From the NCBI GenBank assembly GCA_021432635.1, contig MU270067.1, forward strand, positions 248,001-312,000: a DNA stretch of 64,000 nt, written 5' to 3'. Both the position numbers and the translations under genes were made by a program. This document shows, in pieces, positions 11,433 to 24,700 of the stretch (its first letter is position 1; each line of letters starts with the position of its first letter). The stretch is from Thozetella sp. PMI_491 (lineage: Eukaryota; Ascomycota; Sordariomycetes; Chaetosphaeriales; Chaetosphaeriaceae). The notes under the pieces are model-generated. The model made no database searches. It saw only the letters and a program-made list of their open reading frames with translations, and had not been told where the DNA came from.

Positions 11433-14400
11433 ATGGCGCCGAAGCGCAAGAGACCCGAGCGCGGCCCATCCGACGTGGCACCCCCACGCCCATCGCCTCA
11501 CCGTCCCGGCGACACAGCTCTAGGGCAGCATGACCGAAATCAGCGCGGCGGTCGGAATCCAAGGAGAAATGATCGACGCGATTCTAGCCAGTCGTTCAAC
11601 GGCGCACCCACGCCTAGCGGTAGCCAAGGCCCTATATCACCTACCCTCCCCCGACCCTCGAGCTCCTCGTCCACAGCTGGCCCTCCTCGCATCGCCACAG
11701 CGTCTGCACCAGCAGTGGCGCCTCCATCGGGTCCTCCGTCTCCAATCCTATCGGGATACGCTTATACTATCGTCACCGACGACCGCGTCTCCAGGTGGAC
11801 CAAGGGCGGCAGCCAGGAAGTTGTGGACCATGGCATCCAGTCACGCCAAGATGAGGATCTCACAGAATTAACGGCAATCTTCCAAGAGCTCATTCAGTCG
11901 GTCGTTGATCTCCGGCTGAGCGGATCGGATGCCGGCGCGGCCATCAAAAATATGCTGGCCTCGGACGCGACCACTGAGACCGACCAGGACACTCCCTACG
12001 ACCCTCCTACCCTCTTCCTAGACACCTTTCAGATCTATATGGAGCTCGAGCCAGATGTGTATCGCGATGAGCTGCAGAACTTCATGATTGCCACCGCAAT
12101 CTCACCGGACCTCATGCGTCTAATCCTCGACCCCGAGGTTCTGAAGAAACTCGGCTTGATTCGCGAGGCTTTCTCCAAGATGGGTGTGCGCTATGCCACC
12201 AATGTCCTGTACCGGCAAGCGAACTACAATCTTGTGCGGGAGGAAACGGAGGGTTACTCGAAGCTCTTGACCGAAATGTTCACAACTAGCTCGAATGAGC
12301 CACCCACTGCTGAGACAGTCCAGGCAACTTTCGAGCGAACCAAAGGCCTGATCGGAGCTTTCGATTTGGACGTCGGCCGCGTCTTAGACGTCTTGATGGA
12401 CATCTTTGCTGCAATTCTCATTAAGCAGTTCAAATTTTTCGTCAAGTTCTTGCGCATCAGCTCGTGGTGGCCGCGCAGCCAAATCACACATTCCACCTCG
12501 GCAAGCGGTTTTGTCGGTGGTCTTCCCATTTGGGCTCTTCCAAACCATTCATCCTGGCTGACAACCGGTGAAGAGGATGCTGCTCATGTAGAGGAGCGTC
12601 GGAAACGAGACGTAATCTTCTGGGAACGTGCTCGCCAGGTGCAGATGCAAGCCTACTTCGAGCTTGGCTCAAGACAGCCGGCCGACGCAGAGCTCCAGCG
12701 ACTGGCAGATGCTGCAGCAGAGAGCGGTCATGCGGCAGATCTTCGCCAGCAGTGGATTGCTACTACCAAGACTCTTCCACCCATCGGCAATCGGGATGCT
12801 GCCCAGATACTGGGTTTCAAGCTGAGGTTCTACTCATCTGAGGCTAGGAATAATTCGGAAATCGACGTTCTCCCAGCGAATCTTCTCTACCTCGCAGCAC
12901 TCCTTGTCAAAATTGGCTTCATCTCCATCACCGATCTCTGGCCTCATCTTTGGCCTCTTGACGAGGACATCGACCAACTGAGAGAGGCCAAGCTGAAGGA
13001 GATCGAGGAAAAAGAGAAGGAGAAGCGCGGGGGTACTACCAACGCCCTGATGATGGCCGGAGCCCTGCCGGACGACATGCCTGCACCCCCTACTCGCCGC
13101 GATGCTCCAGTCGCTAAACCGGAGGCTGAGAAGAAAGCCGCCGAAACGCCCGAGAACAAGCTAAAGCCGCCAAAAGAGCAGAAGGGCCTTCTCCTCATCT
13201 GCCTGCTCACCATCGGAGCTATCCCGGAGGCCCTGTTCATCCTTGGCCGTTACGACTGGATCCTTGAGGCGTTCGCCGACGAAGTGCTTCCTCTCATTCA
13301 CCGCATTATCAATTACTCGATCGACCCTCTTTACAAGAAGAGCCGGCCCGCTGGCTCCCAGAGCGACTCCTTTGCTGCGAAACCCATGCCTGATATTGAT
13401 CAATCCTCGGCGACGAAAGGAACTGTCAAACTCAGTTCGCCACCGGCCAAGCGGACCCTTAAGTGGCCGCATCCAGACAAGTTTGACACCAACGACGGAA
13501 ACGCGTATCGCTTCTATTGGGATGAATGGGCGGACAATGTTCCTGTCTGCCAGACAGTTGATGATATGTTCACCCTCTGCAGCACGTTCCTCAACATATC
13601 CGGCGTCAACATCGGCAAAGATCCTTCCCTGGTAGCCAAACTCGCAAGCATTGGCATCAAGAGCATGGCGGATGATCCGTCGGCACCCAACATTGCGAGA
13701 TGGCAGGACCTCCTTCGACGTCTACTCGTTCCATGCTTGAGCTTAGGAGATCCCAACTCCTCGAATGTGGCTGCGGTCTGGGATATTCTGCAGCAGTTTC
13801 CTGTCCAGGATCGGTACAACCTGTACGCGGAGTGGTTCGAGGGCTCCATATCGCGACTGCCGCCGATTAAGAAGGCCTTCGCGCGGACCAGGTCCGATGC
13901 CCTGAGCATCATGAAGCGCCTATCCTTGGACAACCTGCAGGAAATGGCTCGGAAACTCGCCAAGACAGCTTATTCGTCCCCTGGTGTCGTCTTCAAGGTC
14001 GCACTAAATCAAATCCAGTCCTACTCGAATCTGATCCAGGTCTTTGTCGAGTGCGGCCGGTATTTCACCGACATGGGCTACGATGTTTTGGTCTGGTCGG
14101 TGCTCAGCTCTCTCGGCCAGAACCGCAGCAGGACCCAGGCAGATTCCATCCTTTACACCAGCCAATGGCTTCAGGCGCTGTCCAAGTTCTCCGGCAAGGT
14201 CTTTCAGCGATACGCCGTCATGGACCCAGCTCCCGTTGTTCAATACGTCAACAACCAGTTGTTCAAGGGCAACGCGACGGACCTCGTCATTCTCAGGGAG
14301 CTGATCACCTCGATGGGAGGTGTAGTGTCAGATGTCGACTTCACGGAAGCCCAGTTGAGGGCAATGACTGGCGGCGAGCTCTTGCGGCGTGAAACCCTCA

Positions 14401-17400
14401 TCAACCTGGGCGACCGGCGCGAGAAGTCAGCTAAGAGCGCACAACATTTGATGCGCGCCCTCGTTAACAATCAGTTGGCCGGGCAGCTCCTCGTCAACAT
14501 CGCGCAATATCGCCAGTCGGCCATTTTCAAGGTTCCAGATGACAATGCCCACATCAAATACCTGGCCACCTTACTCGACGACACTCATCAGACTTTTATC
14601 CAGTACCTCGAGCTATTGCGAAGCAACCTTGACACTGTCAAATTTGACTCTCTAGTGCCTAGTGCGGCCGAGCTGATGCGGGATTACGGTCTTGATGTCA
14701 GCATTGCCTTCATGGTGACCCGGGCTAGCCTTCGGTCTAAGGGGTCGGCTGAATTATCAGCTCCCAAGGAAGACCCGCAGACACGAGCTTTGGCGCCCGG
14801 TGCGGACGGAGATGGCGATGTCTCGATGGGAGAGAGTGCCGAAATCGCCGAGGCAGATAACACCTCTGCCAAGACCGGCCGAAAAGCGGACGCTTTCCTC
14901 GACTCTCTCCATCCACTTATTCAAGCCATTCCCAGCGTATTGCCGGCTGAGACTTGGTTGCAGTTGAGCCCCGATTTCTTCGTGCTCTTCTGGTCCCTGC
15001 AGCTGAATGATCTCGTCTTCCCCCAGAGCAGCTATATCGCCGAGAACAATCGGCTGAAGAAAGCAGCTGAGGAGGTCCTACGACAAAAGTCCGACGCAGC
15101 CAGGACCGCTGTGGAGAGGCAGCAGGAGCAGCTCGCGCGGCAGGAGCAGCGTAAGGAGATACTGGGGCGGTTGAAGCAGCTTAACGACGAGCAGAAGCAC
15201 GATCTGGAGTATTTCGGCAAGGCGAGGTTCGCTCTTATTCGACAAGCTAACAACAACACCTGGTTAATTGGAGGCCCAGGCAATGCGAATGCCATCTCTG
15301 ATGCCCTGCTCGAAAAGTGCATCCTACCTCGCATCATGCTCTCGTTCTTGGACGTCGAGTACTCTTTTCGAATGATCAAATTCTTGCACGACTGCTCCGT
15401 GTCGAACTTCCGGCTCATGTCCTTCTATGATCGCCTCTTCAACCACAACAGACTTCGATCCATCATCTTCACATGCTCCGTGCGTGAGGCAGAGCACCTC
15501 GGTCATTTCCTTAAATGCATCCTCGAAGAACTCACAAAGTGGCATGGAGACCAAGCCAGCTACGAAAAGGAAGCGCTTGGCGAGAAGGAGATTAAGGCTA
15601 CCAAGGACAACCCAAGCAAGAAAACTCGGTCGTACACAGGCTTTGCGACCGCATTTGACGATGATGGAAAGCCCACCGCCTTTGTTGATCATAAAGCCTT
15701 CAAGGATACTCTACTGCGTTGGCACAAGAACCTGAACACAGCCTTGAGGGCCTGCCTGAGCGACATGGAGTGGATGCACATTCGAAATGCAATCACTATA
15801 CTCAAAGCGGTACTTGACTTCTTCCCAGCAATCGACTTCATGGGCAATAAATTCCTTGAGCAGCTGAAGGAGATCAATGCTCGAGAAGCTGCTTCCAAGA
15901 GCGGATCCGAGGCATCCCAGGGCAACCGTGTGGATCTCTCAGTTGCTGCCCAGACTGCCTTCTCCCAACTTCAGAAGAGGAAGTCAGCGTGGGTCTTGAT
16001 TCAGGCATTCCGGCCAGGACCTGTAGGTACACAACTTCCCAATAAACACAACCGATTAGACTAACACAATGAAGGCCGGAGAAGCTAAGAGCGGCTCCGC
16101 TACACCTGCGGCGAATGCTCTTCGTGCCACCGCCCCGGAGTTCAAGCCCGGCCCGGCCTCTCGGGCTCGCCCAGTCGCGGAGGTTGAAGACGGTGAGGTT
16201 AGGGATGGCAAACCTCGTCAGACGGGGATCACGTCGAGCCAGCCGCCTTCAGGATCGACCAGACAGCCTACAACGGTCCGAGACGGTTCTCGGGACTCGA
16301 GCATCTCCAACGCCCAGAAATCAGCCACCAGTGCGCCATCAAGCAACCCGAGTACTCCTAAGGCTGCCCCGGCAACACTGGCTTCAGCACCCCCAGGCCG
16401 TTCTGATTCTACCAGGCCATCCACTTTGCCAAGCCGGCCAGAGCTTCCACGAAAACCAAATGTACCGCTGCCGTCAAGCGTCTCTGTGGACCAGTTTGGG
16501 CAAATTCGTAACCACGAGCGTCGGGATGCGGCGCCGCTTCGAGACTCGAGAGAACACAGAGAGTCGCCCCGTGATGCTCGTGATCAGCACCCACGAGACA
16601 CGCGTGGCGAGGCACACGGTCCTCGTGAAAACAGGGACCATCGCCCATCCGATCTTCCTCGCCCAGAACGGCCACGGGAGTTCCCAGGACCTGATCGACG
16701 CGTCGCCGAGCCTCACCCCCGTGAGTCCGGCCGCGGTTCCGACCGAGATCGGCCCAGCAGGCCAGACCCTCCGCGCTGGAACGAGCACGGGCCGGCACCA
16801 GCAGACCGAGACTCCCGCGTGCCCCGTGAGCGACCCCAGCCTCCTAGCCGTGACCCTCGTCCGCCGAGGGATACGAAGACGGACCCTTCTTCTCCGGGTC
16901 CGGCCTCGACGTCACAGTCAGAAGATCCTCCCATCAACCCAGAACGTGCTCGATTGCTCGGAGACGCTGAAATGGTCAATCCTGCCAGAGCGGCCCTAAT
17001 TACCGACAATCGCGAGCCTCCCTCTCGTAACCCTCGGGACCAGGTGCGAGAGCGAGTTGCTCGGGCTAATGAATCCCCTCGACCATCCGACAACCAAAGC
17101 CACGGCACGACTCAGGCGGATGCAAACCGCGAGGATCGCCATGGACGGGGTCGTCATTCCGATTACCATGCCTCCGGCCGAGACCTTCAGGGCGACTCGG
17201 CTACTCCGGTACGGGGCGAGCGCAACGCCGATCGTGATTCCGATAGAGACAGGAGGGACTCATCGTCCTTCGGGGGACCTTCCAGCCGTGATGACCATCA
17301 TGGCAGACTTAACCAGCAAGATCCGAACTACGGCCGGCTGAGCAATCCCATACCATCAGTCGTTAGCGATTCCCCCTCGGGTCCACCTTCAGGCCCCCGT

Positions 17401-18696
17401 GGCCGAGGCAGGAACGCCGCGAGGCTGAACTCTGCCCCCAATCGGCCTCCTTCTCCAGAGCGTGGCCCACCAACAGGACCCTCGTCATCTAGACCACGTC
17501 GAGGCCAGTTCGACGGAGGCAACAGCATCTCGCCGACTACCGCGGCAGCCCCCCCTCCAGTGCCATCGGGCGGTCCAGGTTTGCACCCAGATCGGATGCG
17601 CCATGTCAGCCAATCTTCCGGTGTCCATCCCGACCGCTTGAACCAGATATCCGGCCCTGGCCCTTACAGACCTGCGGTCAACACTCCCGAGCGGCCTACA
17701 GCTGCACCCCGACCTACACCCTCTAGCGCAGTGAACACACCCGGCAGCGAAGTACCTAGTGCGCATGGTACGCCAACCGGGCCTGCTGGCCCTGACAGGA
17801 TGCGGCCTGGAGGGAGACAACTCCGTGGCATCCAGAGCACCCTAGAAAGGGCCTCTGTGGATAACACCCGCAGCAGCAAGCCGCCTCATGGCCGTGGTTC
17901 GAGGATGAGCCTAGCGAACTCGGATGCACAGGTTCTTACGGGCTCGTCGCCAGTCACAACCCCAGTCCAGGAGCGTCAAGACCCCCTTCGTTCGGACTCA
18001 TCTCGACGAGACGGCAACCTAGACCGGGCCCCAATACCATCCGTGGCCGATAGTCGTGAGAACCGCAACGGAGATGATTACAATGGCAGCAATCGAGCGG
18101 AGCAAGACCGCGGCCGCCGCGAGCACCACCGCTCGGAACGCCCCAGCAGAGCTTCAAGGCGTAGCAGCCGAGAGCGGAGCCCTGAGCGAGAGCGAGAACC
18201 CAAGGACGTTCGCGACTACCGCGACCGCCGAGACGGTCCGTCTGCAGCCCCTTCTAGCAACCACCGGGATGGTGAGAGAGACCCAAACGCACCCAGGCGC
18301 ACCCACCGCGAGCCTAGCGATCACAATCGAGACCGAGAGTCGAGCAATCATAGACCCCACAGGCCTGACGGACCTGTTGCTCGCAACGATATGCCGATGA
18401 TGGGCCGCGGCGACGGCCGCGATAGCCGCGTAGACAACCGCATTGATGGCCGAGGAGAGGGCCGTGGGGACCACGGAGACAACTACGGGGGCCGTAGGGA
18501 CGGGCCGCCTGGCAGAGGAGGAGATGAGTATGGTGGTAGTGGGCGCAACGGACCGCCGCGCGGAGGTGGTGGGCCCCCGAGAGATCCTCGGCCCAGGCCA
18601 GACGACCGTGGCGATCGGCGAGACGAACGGGGGCGGAAGCGGAGGAGCGACGTGGATCTGAACGATCGGGTTGACAACAAGCGACCGCGTGGCTAG
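11433..18696 (+). CDS. THO2: THO complex subunit 2 (Tho2/THOC2)
   Basis: This is the largest scaffold subunit of the THO/TREX complex, which couples transcription elongation to mRNP assembly and export in the nucleus. Two exons, 11433-16022 and 16075-18696, give 7212 nt (2403 aa). Residues 1-100 are basic and Pro/Ser-rich. A long helical THOC2 N-terminal region follows, including RTLKWPHPDKF at about residue 673 and QQFPVQDRYNLYAEWFEG. A middle block LMRALVNNQLAGQLL lies near 1005, and the Tho2 C-terminal block CILPRIMLSF near 1297. The 52-nt intron (donor GTAGGT, branch GACTAACAC) separates the folded part from a roughly 870-residue tail. That tail is very rich in Arg, Asp, Pro, Ser and Gly, with many RD/RE and GRG repeats, and ends in a basic RKRRSD...NKRPRG; it probably binds RNA and is disordered. 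Start: ATG in context CAGCATGGC after a CT-rich leader. Confidence 0.95.
16023..16074 (+). other. THO2 intron (52 nt)
   Basis: Donor GTAGGT, branch GACTAACAC and acceptor GAAG. It is phase 0. Joining FRPGP to AGEAKSGSA keeps the frame into the long charged tail; without splicing the frame stops at 16064. Confidence 0.85.
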
Positions 18697-19841
18697 AAAC
18701 CACCTACAAGGCGCGGCTACTCGGGGCACCTGTATCAGCACCACCCAGGTCCTCCCTACAACGGCGTAAGATGAGAGGAAAGTTGAAAGGCTAAGGAGAA
18801 TCAGAGAGCTTTTTTTTTGGCGTCAACGCGGCTACATGGCGGGATAGCCTGCCACAAAGAAGAGTCATCCATGTCACAATTACCTACTACATTCACCTGT
18901 TTTCGAGGCGCGAGATTATTCTACCAGGAGACACAGGCCTACGACAGTGCTGAGCCATAGATCGATCATTAGGCATACGGCGCAGACAGCGTCGTACCCA
19001 CTATGCACATCCTTCTCTTCAACCTATCAAGACCCGGTCTTTATACTATCTGGTGGCTACCTAGCCTCCGTGTACTACTATGATCATTCTTTTTTCTTGC
19101 AGGCATATCTTTCATTTTCTGCATGGCGTTGAGGTTCGGTTCAGAACGGCGTCGCAGGCGAAGATACCAACAACGTAAGGGACCACGCTCGGACGACGCT
19201 CCAGTCCGTCCTGTCACCATGGTAAAAGGAGCTTCGGTAAAAGGGAGGGAAGGAGCCGGAAAGAGAAAAGAATGGAATGGAAAGGAAAGGAAAGGAGATT
19301 AGAGCCGAACCAAGATTTCACTGCTCCCCTTAGCCTTGTCGTTTATGTTGCTGGCATCTTCTTGTAGGACAAAGATATCCCCCCTAGATAATTGGGTTCG
19401 TCCGGCAACTCTGCAATTAAACCTCGGCATATGAACGGCCGATCTCAAGGAAGACATATGAACCACAGGTCGTACGCAATAGCTGCTCGGCTTCGTTTCC
19501 AGGGCTTTTTTCGCGCCACCATGGCACTGTTGTATGGGGCTAGTCTCTGAAGCGCAACAGCTCCGGGGTTAGAGACCATCATCATCTACCACAATGCAGA
19601 AGTTCAGTCAGGGTAGAGCCCAAAGTGCAGGCGACCTTGTCAACCAAGAAGGCCAACCAATGACCCCTTTTCAATTCCTAAAAATTACCATCAACGGTAC
19701 GTAGAACAAAAGTGGTATCTGGTCCCCTCAGAAAACCCCTCCCCAGCCTGAACGCCGGCGCAAATGCAGTTCCTCTTGGCCCCAGTAAATACTTCCAACA
19801 TGTACAGCATCCCAACTATGCGTCTAGATCAAACAATTGCC
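18697..19841. other. Convergent 3' intergenic region (THO2 / DUF300)
   Basis: This lies between the stop codons of THO2 (+) and the DUF300 gene (-). It contains a T9 run near 18811-18819 and a purine-rich GGAAA/GGAAT stretch at about 19271-19300. I see no coding pattern; it probably holds both 3' UTRs. Confidence 0.5.
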
Positions 19842-21732
19842 TTATCTAGGCTCGCCTTGAGGCCCCCTGTGCCCCCACAGCGCCTCGCCGACCCTGGCTT
19901 GAGTTGAGTTTCTCGGGTTGCCTCCGCTCGGCGTCGGCGTTCGGCCATAGTAGTCTTGCCTGCTACCCTGTCGCGAGGACCCGTATGGTTCCTCTTCCAC
20001 CGTCGACAGCGATGGGCGGCGTCCATCGTAGTACGGCACTGGCGCCGAGAGGTCTACCTCATCCTGGTCATGATATGGGACCGGCTCGCGAGGTGGCAGT
20101 CCCGGTGAGCTGGGATTCGGCTGCGCGTGAGCGATCAGCCCTATACGCTCCTCCACCGGGTTCCGGTAGGGGGAGTTTTGTACCTGGGACGGGTCCTGGT
20201 TCGGCCGGTTAGGGCCATACTGGGACCGTCGGAACTCGTGCGCAATGGGCAAGTGGTCGGTACTCTTAGCGCCTGCCTTGTGCATGCCCACCGGGCCCCC
20301 GCCGTAGCTCGTGTCCGTCTTTTGCAGGTCGTCCATGTCCAGGCCGTTCTCAGTGGCGCTATTCTTGCGCGTCGTCCGGTAGCTGACATCCTCGCGACGG
20401 TGCTTAACGCCGACAAAGAGCCAACGGATACCGCGACCAAAGGCTTTGAGAATATCCCAGATATTGACAGCGTCCCAGAGGGCCTTGATGCCGAGAAAGC
20501 CGCCCTGGCGAGGCCCGTGTTCGTTTTCGCGCGACGGCAACGACGAGTTTAGGTCCGGGTTGGGATAGTACGAGGTCGGGGCGTCGTCGGCATACGGACG
20601 CCAGGGGAAGGCCCACAGATGGAGGATGGCAAAGAGCGCCATCTCGAAGCAGAGGAGCAGCGCAGGGATACCGACCTTGATGTCGGGGTACGCGAGTACC
20701 TCGTTCGCATGGACAATATCGAGGGTGCTGGTGCCAATGCTGATGGCGAACGACTGCCAGAAGGACAGAAAGATGACCAGTTTGATGGCAAGCACCTTGA
20801 GAAACGGTCGGTGAACCGCGAGAGGCACTTTGAGCTGGATGTAGAATTGAATGACGCAGTACATGGCGATGAAGACGGCAATGGACTCGACAACGAGAAC
20901 CTAGAACGAATCAGTTCGCGTTCGGAGTGCAAGACGATCTGAACGAGGGCGAGTTGCACGTACCCAGATGTGAGCAAAGACAGGGCTGTTGGAGCTCTCG
21001 CAATACTTGCCAAAGTACTGGGTGACGACAGCAGTAATGGTCATGGCCACGCGAATAAAGCAATAGTGGTAGATACCGATCCAGATGATGTTGAACCATG
21101 TGAGACCGCTCTGGGGCGTGCGCCAGGGGCCCCGCTCGCCACCGCAGCACTTGGCAAACCAGTTCACCGGCCAAACCCACGGGGTGATGGGGCGAAGGTT
21201 GCGGAAGAATTCTTTCTGCTCGTGCAGGTCGGGTCCAACATAGTGGCACATCAGCGCGAAGAAAGAAGATATGGCGAAGGCTTCGTAACAGTCACTCAGG
21301 ACCTGGAAGTAGATCGCGTGCCAGTAGTAACGGAGCGCGAGCCACGAGGCGGTCGAGTAGATAGGAACCATGAAGAGTATACGGATAATGCTGGCGCGAG
21401 TTAGCCCCCAAGGTCCTCCACAAGGCGCGCGCACACATACTGCTTCTGCTCACGAGGTTTGGTGTAGTGCGTGGCATGTCGGAATATGAGGTAGAGGCTC
21501 ATTAATATCGCGACGGCTGTCGAACCCCCCGCAATGATGAGAGCCAGCTGGTGGAAGGTAAGGCTGCCAGCGATTGGGATCTCGGACGTCGGGAGAACTG
21601 GAGAGGTAACGAGACATTAGCACACCGAGTCTAGAGCTGGGGGGCGCAAAGACGACGCGGAGAGCTGTCGCCCGGCGCAGAGAGCGGCATACTCCTCAAC
21701 TCCTCCAACGTGGCATTGCACGTCAAATTCAT
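19842..21732 (-). CDS. DUF300 / TMEM184 (organic solute transporter alpha-like) membrane protein
   Basis: Four exons: 21693-21732, 21441-21597, 20964-21390 and 19842-20900, total 1683 nt (560 aa). It belongs to the OST-alpha/TMEM184 family of multi-pass membrane proteins, found in vacuolar or endomembranes in eukaryotes. Family blocks are FRHATHYTKPREQKH-IIRILFMVPIYS (rebuilt across the 21391-21440 intron), SDCYEAFAISSFFALMCHYVG, WFNIIWIGIYHYCFIRV, VLVVESIAVFIAMYCVIQFY (after the 20901-20963 intron) and LKVLAIKLVIFLSFWQSF. About seven hydrophobic segments are followed by a cytosolic Ser/Pro/Arg-rich tail of about 200 residues. The first exon is only 40 nt (MNLTCNATLEELR) and carries an N-glycosylation-like NAT. 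Function in fungi is not well defined; the family is clear, the substrate is not. Confidence 0.9.
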
Positions 21733-24700
21733 TTTGAAAAGCGATTCTGGCAATCAATATCCCCTGCTCTTCCGGGCCCCAAGGGCAACGTCTCAGTCCT
21801 AAGAGACGTCCTTGCGCCGTCGTGGCTCCGGGGTTCAGACAGTCGCAGGCGTCACTTTTGGTCGCCGAAGGAAGTCGCAGCTGCTCGAGTGGTAGGTTCG
21901 CGCCGAAATGCGTGCTCGTCGACGAAGACGTCTTGGCCGAGCCCTTTGTCTCCAACAGCACGGGTGGTGTTTTTTTTCTTTTAGTGCGTCGGACCTTGTT
22001 CACTGCTGGGCGGAGCTTCCGATCGCAAGTATTTCCAAGGCTTTGCAGCTTGCGCGTCGCCTCTGGCTCCCCTTTGGCAAGTTTTCTCCACGGGTTACGG
22101 CGGCCTCGAGATAATTATGGGTTCCTGCGACAGGATGATGAAACCAGGGCCGCCGGTCCAATGTAGCCAGGCCGCCAAGTCGCCAAGCTTTAACGCTCTC
22201 CTTTTTTGGGGGGGATGGACGAGGGTCGCCCGTCGGCAGAGGGCCTCGGCGGGACGCAATTGGCGCGTGGTTGAGGCGCAAATTCTCTTTTTGGTTCCGT
22301 TCTTCTGTTCCCTTCCTCGGTGAGTGAGCGAGCACCAAAGGTCAAGGGCGGTATTCAGAAGGAAAGAGTCTGGAGGGACGGCGGGGGCTGGATCGACCTT
22401 TGACCTTTCATTCATTCAGGAGGTCGCAGCAGCGCAGCCACGCATTACGTCGGGCAAATCGCTCCAAATGGGGCGGCCCCAAATTTATTCCTGTACATGC
22501 ACTACATACTCCACAACCGCTTGCAGGGAGTCTCGGGAGGCGGGAGCACCAGGAGAGCGCTAATCCCCCCCCCCCCCCCCCAAACCCCGAGGCTGAGTAA
22601 GTTGGCTCACCGCTCGGTGCAGCCAATTGCAGGGCTGAGGCGCGTTCCCTCTGGCCCCTCCCCAAAGCACCAGCGGCCCTCCCAGTTTCAGATGATGGGA
22701 GAAGCAACCAAGCTGCTGGATGGGCCTTATCGATTGCCGCGCCGTCCACCGGTACATGGTACTTTGTCCGTAAACTATGGGTGTATATGGTATATGCCAT
22801 CTGATATGCCTTCGTCGCTTCGCTTCGCTTCCTCGATCTTCCTCGATCTAATAAATGTACAATTCATATTGTCGCTGGCTTCCCTTCCCCCACGTCAGGG
22901 ATTAATCGCGGGCAGCGGCCGCTATAGGGATGGGGTCGGGGCCTACCAAGTCTAGACTGGAACCGCCGCAGATCAGCAAAGGATTCTCGCAGACTCATCC
23001 AATTTCCAGCACGCACGTCCACACTGGAACATGTATGTACCTGGGACATCATCCCAAGGCCCTTCGATGCGGAGTTTTTTTTGGACGTTTTTTTTTCCTT
23101 TCCCGACGCGATATCGGGCGTCAAACAAGCGTTCAGCACCATCGCCGTCAGTGCGTTAGCACTTGCAGAAGAGGGACGAAAATTGAAGCCAAACCACGGG
23201 CTGGGCTTGCGGCTGGGGATCAGACGACACTTGTAAGCTGAAAGGTGCAGACCGCCAGCCAATCGCCGGGAACCAGGTTCTACCATACCTGCGCAGCGCA
23301 GCCGGCGTAGAACACCAGACGTGGCACGAGTTAGAAGCCGGGCTGGTGCATGTTTCCACAACCCGCAACCCGCAACCAAAGATGCAGACAACCAAGCTTT
23401 TCCCCCCATCCGAAGCCATTCCAGCTGGGTCTCCCCTCTAAAAGCCGCGCGGCTGGAATGCACGCTTCGGCGGGGGCATTACCACTCAGCCCACATGGTG
23501 ATCGTGACCTTCCTAGTGCTTTTCGCGGAGCGAGACTCTTTTTTCTGACTTCTGGCCTGGGTCCGCAGGGCCGAAAGGAGTGGAGGCCTCCTCCGGATAT
23601 AACAGAGGACAAGTACACCCTACAGTGCAGTGCAGTTTAGTACTGTACAACAAATTGCATACAGGGCTTGCGCCATAACACGCCTTGTTAACCCCGGCTG
23701 CGCCGCACCTCGAACTCATAAATCGATTGTCGAGGTACAGTATTAATAGGAGCTTGGGTCGGCAAGGGAGCTCCGCGGCTCCTCTCCTTAGGCCTGGGAC
23801 CACATGGACCCCAGCCATGGTTCGGGGATTTGTGTCGGAAAGAAAACCCCATCAACATCCCGTCAACCATCCATGGGGGGCATCGAATCCTGCCTCAGTC
23901 TCCGCTGGAATGACCGCCTGAAAGAATCGAAAGAGCCTCGAAGTCAGCGAGGCATGCTGGGGACCACCAGACCCAACTGTTGGTTATCAGCCTAGATTAC
24001 GGTTTGCAAATGTCGCTTGCAAGCAAGGCTGGTTGTTTGTGTTTGTTTCTGCACCCCTAGTCATGGCTTCGCCGTAGACATATCGCGATTCTCATGTGGG
24101 GGGCGGCAGTGTAGAGGACCCGTCTAATTGCTCAGGGGGGTTGAGCACGGTTATGTCAATAAGCCCTGTTCAATGCCATCCCGGGCGCACATCCCGAGAT
24201 CTCCGGCCACGATATCTGTGCCTCTCAAAGTCCTTTCAGGTCTGCCTCGTGCTCACGCGAGCAAACCAGAGTTTGTTCGCGCTCAGTGCTCACTCCAAGC
24301 TAGCTGCGTACCTACCTGGGTGGCCTTCCCCGCAAACGCTCTCTCACTCGCACTCACTTCCTTGGCTCAGGTCTGCCTGACCAGGTCACCGATCATGAAT
24401 CGGGCAGGCCAACAAGAAAGACAGGAAAAAAAAAAATTAAAAAATTCGGCCCTGTCCCCGCGTGATGTAAGACCGTGGCAGGAGCGCGGCAGATAAGTTA
24501 CCGGCCTTGATATGATGCAATCAGGGCTGCCCGCCCTGCGCCGATTCTGCTCCCACAACCCCCTCCTGCAAAGGGGAAATCGAGAGTGCGATCATCGCCG
24601 CGTGCAGAAGCGAGCGGCACTCCCGAGCCCCTGAAATCTTGCGCACCTTTGAACCCCGAGCCCCCGGTTTCCCCGTGGCAGGCGAGTGTGGGTGAAAGAC

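Noticed and set aside
22565-22581. C17 run as an assembly artefact or gap remnant
   Set aside because: Flanking sequence is continuous and ordinary; similar runs occur elsewhere in the window, so I treat it as a simple homopolymer.
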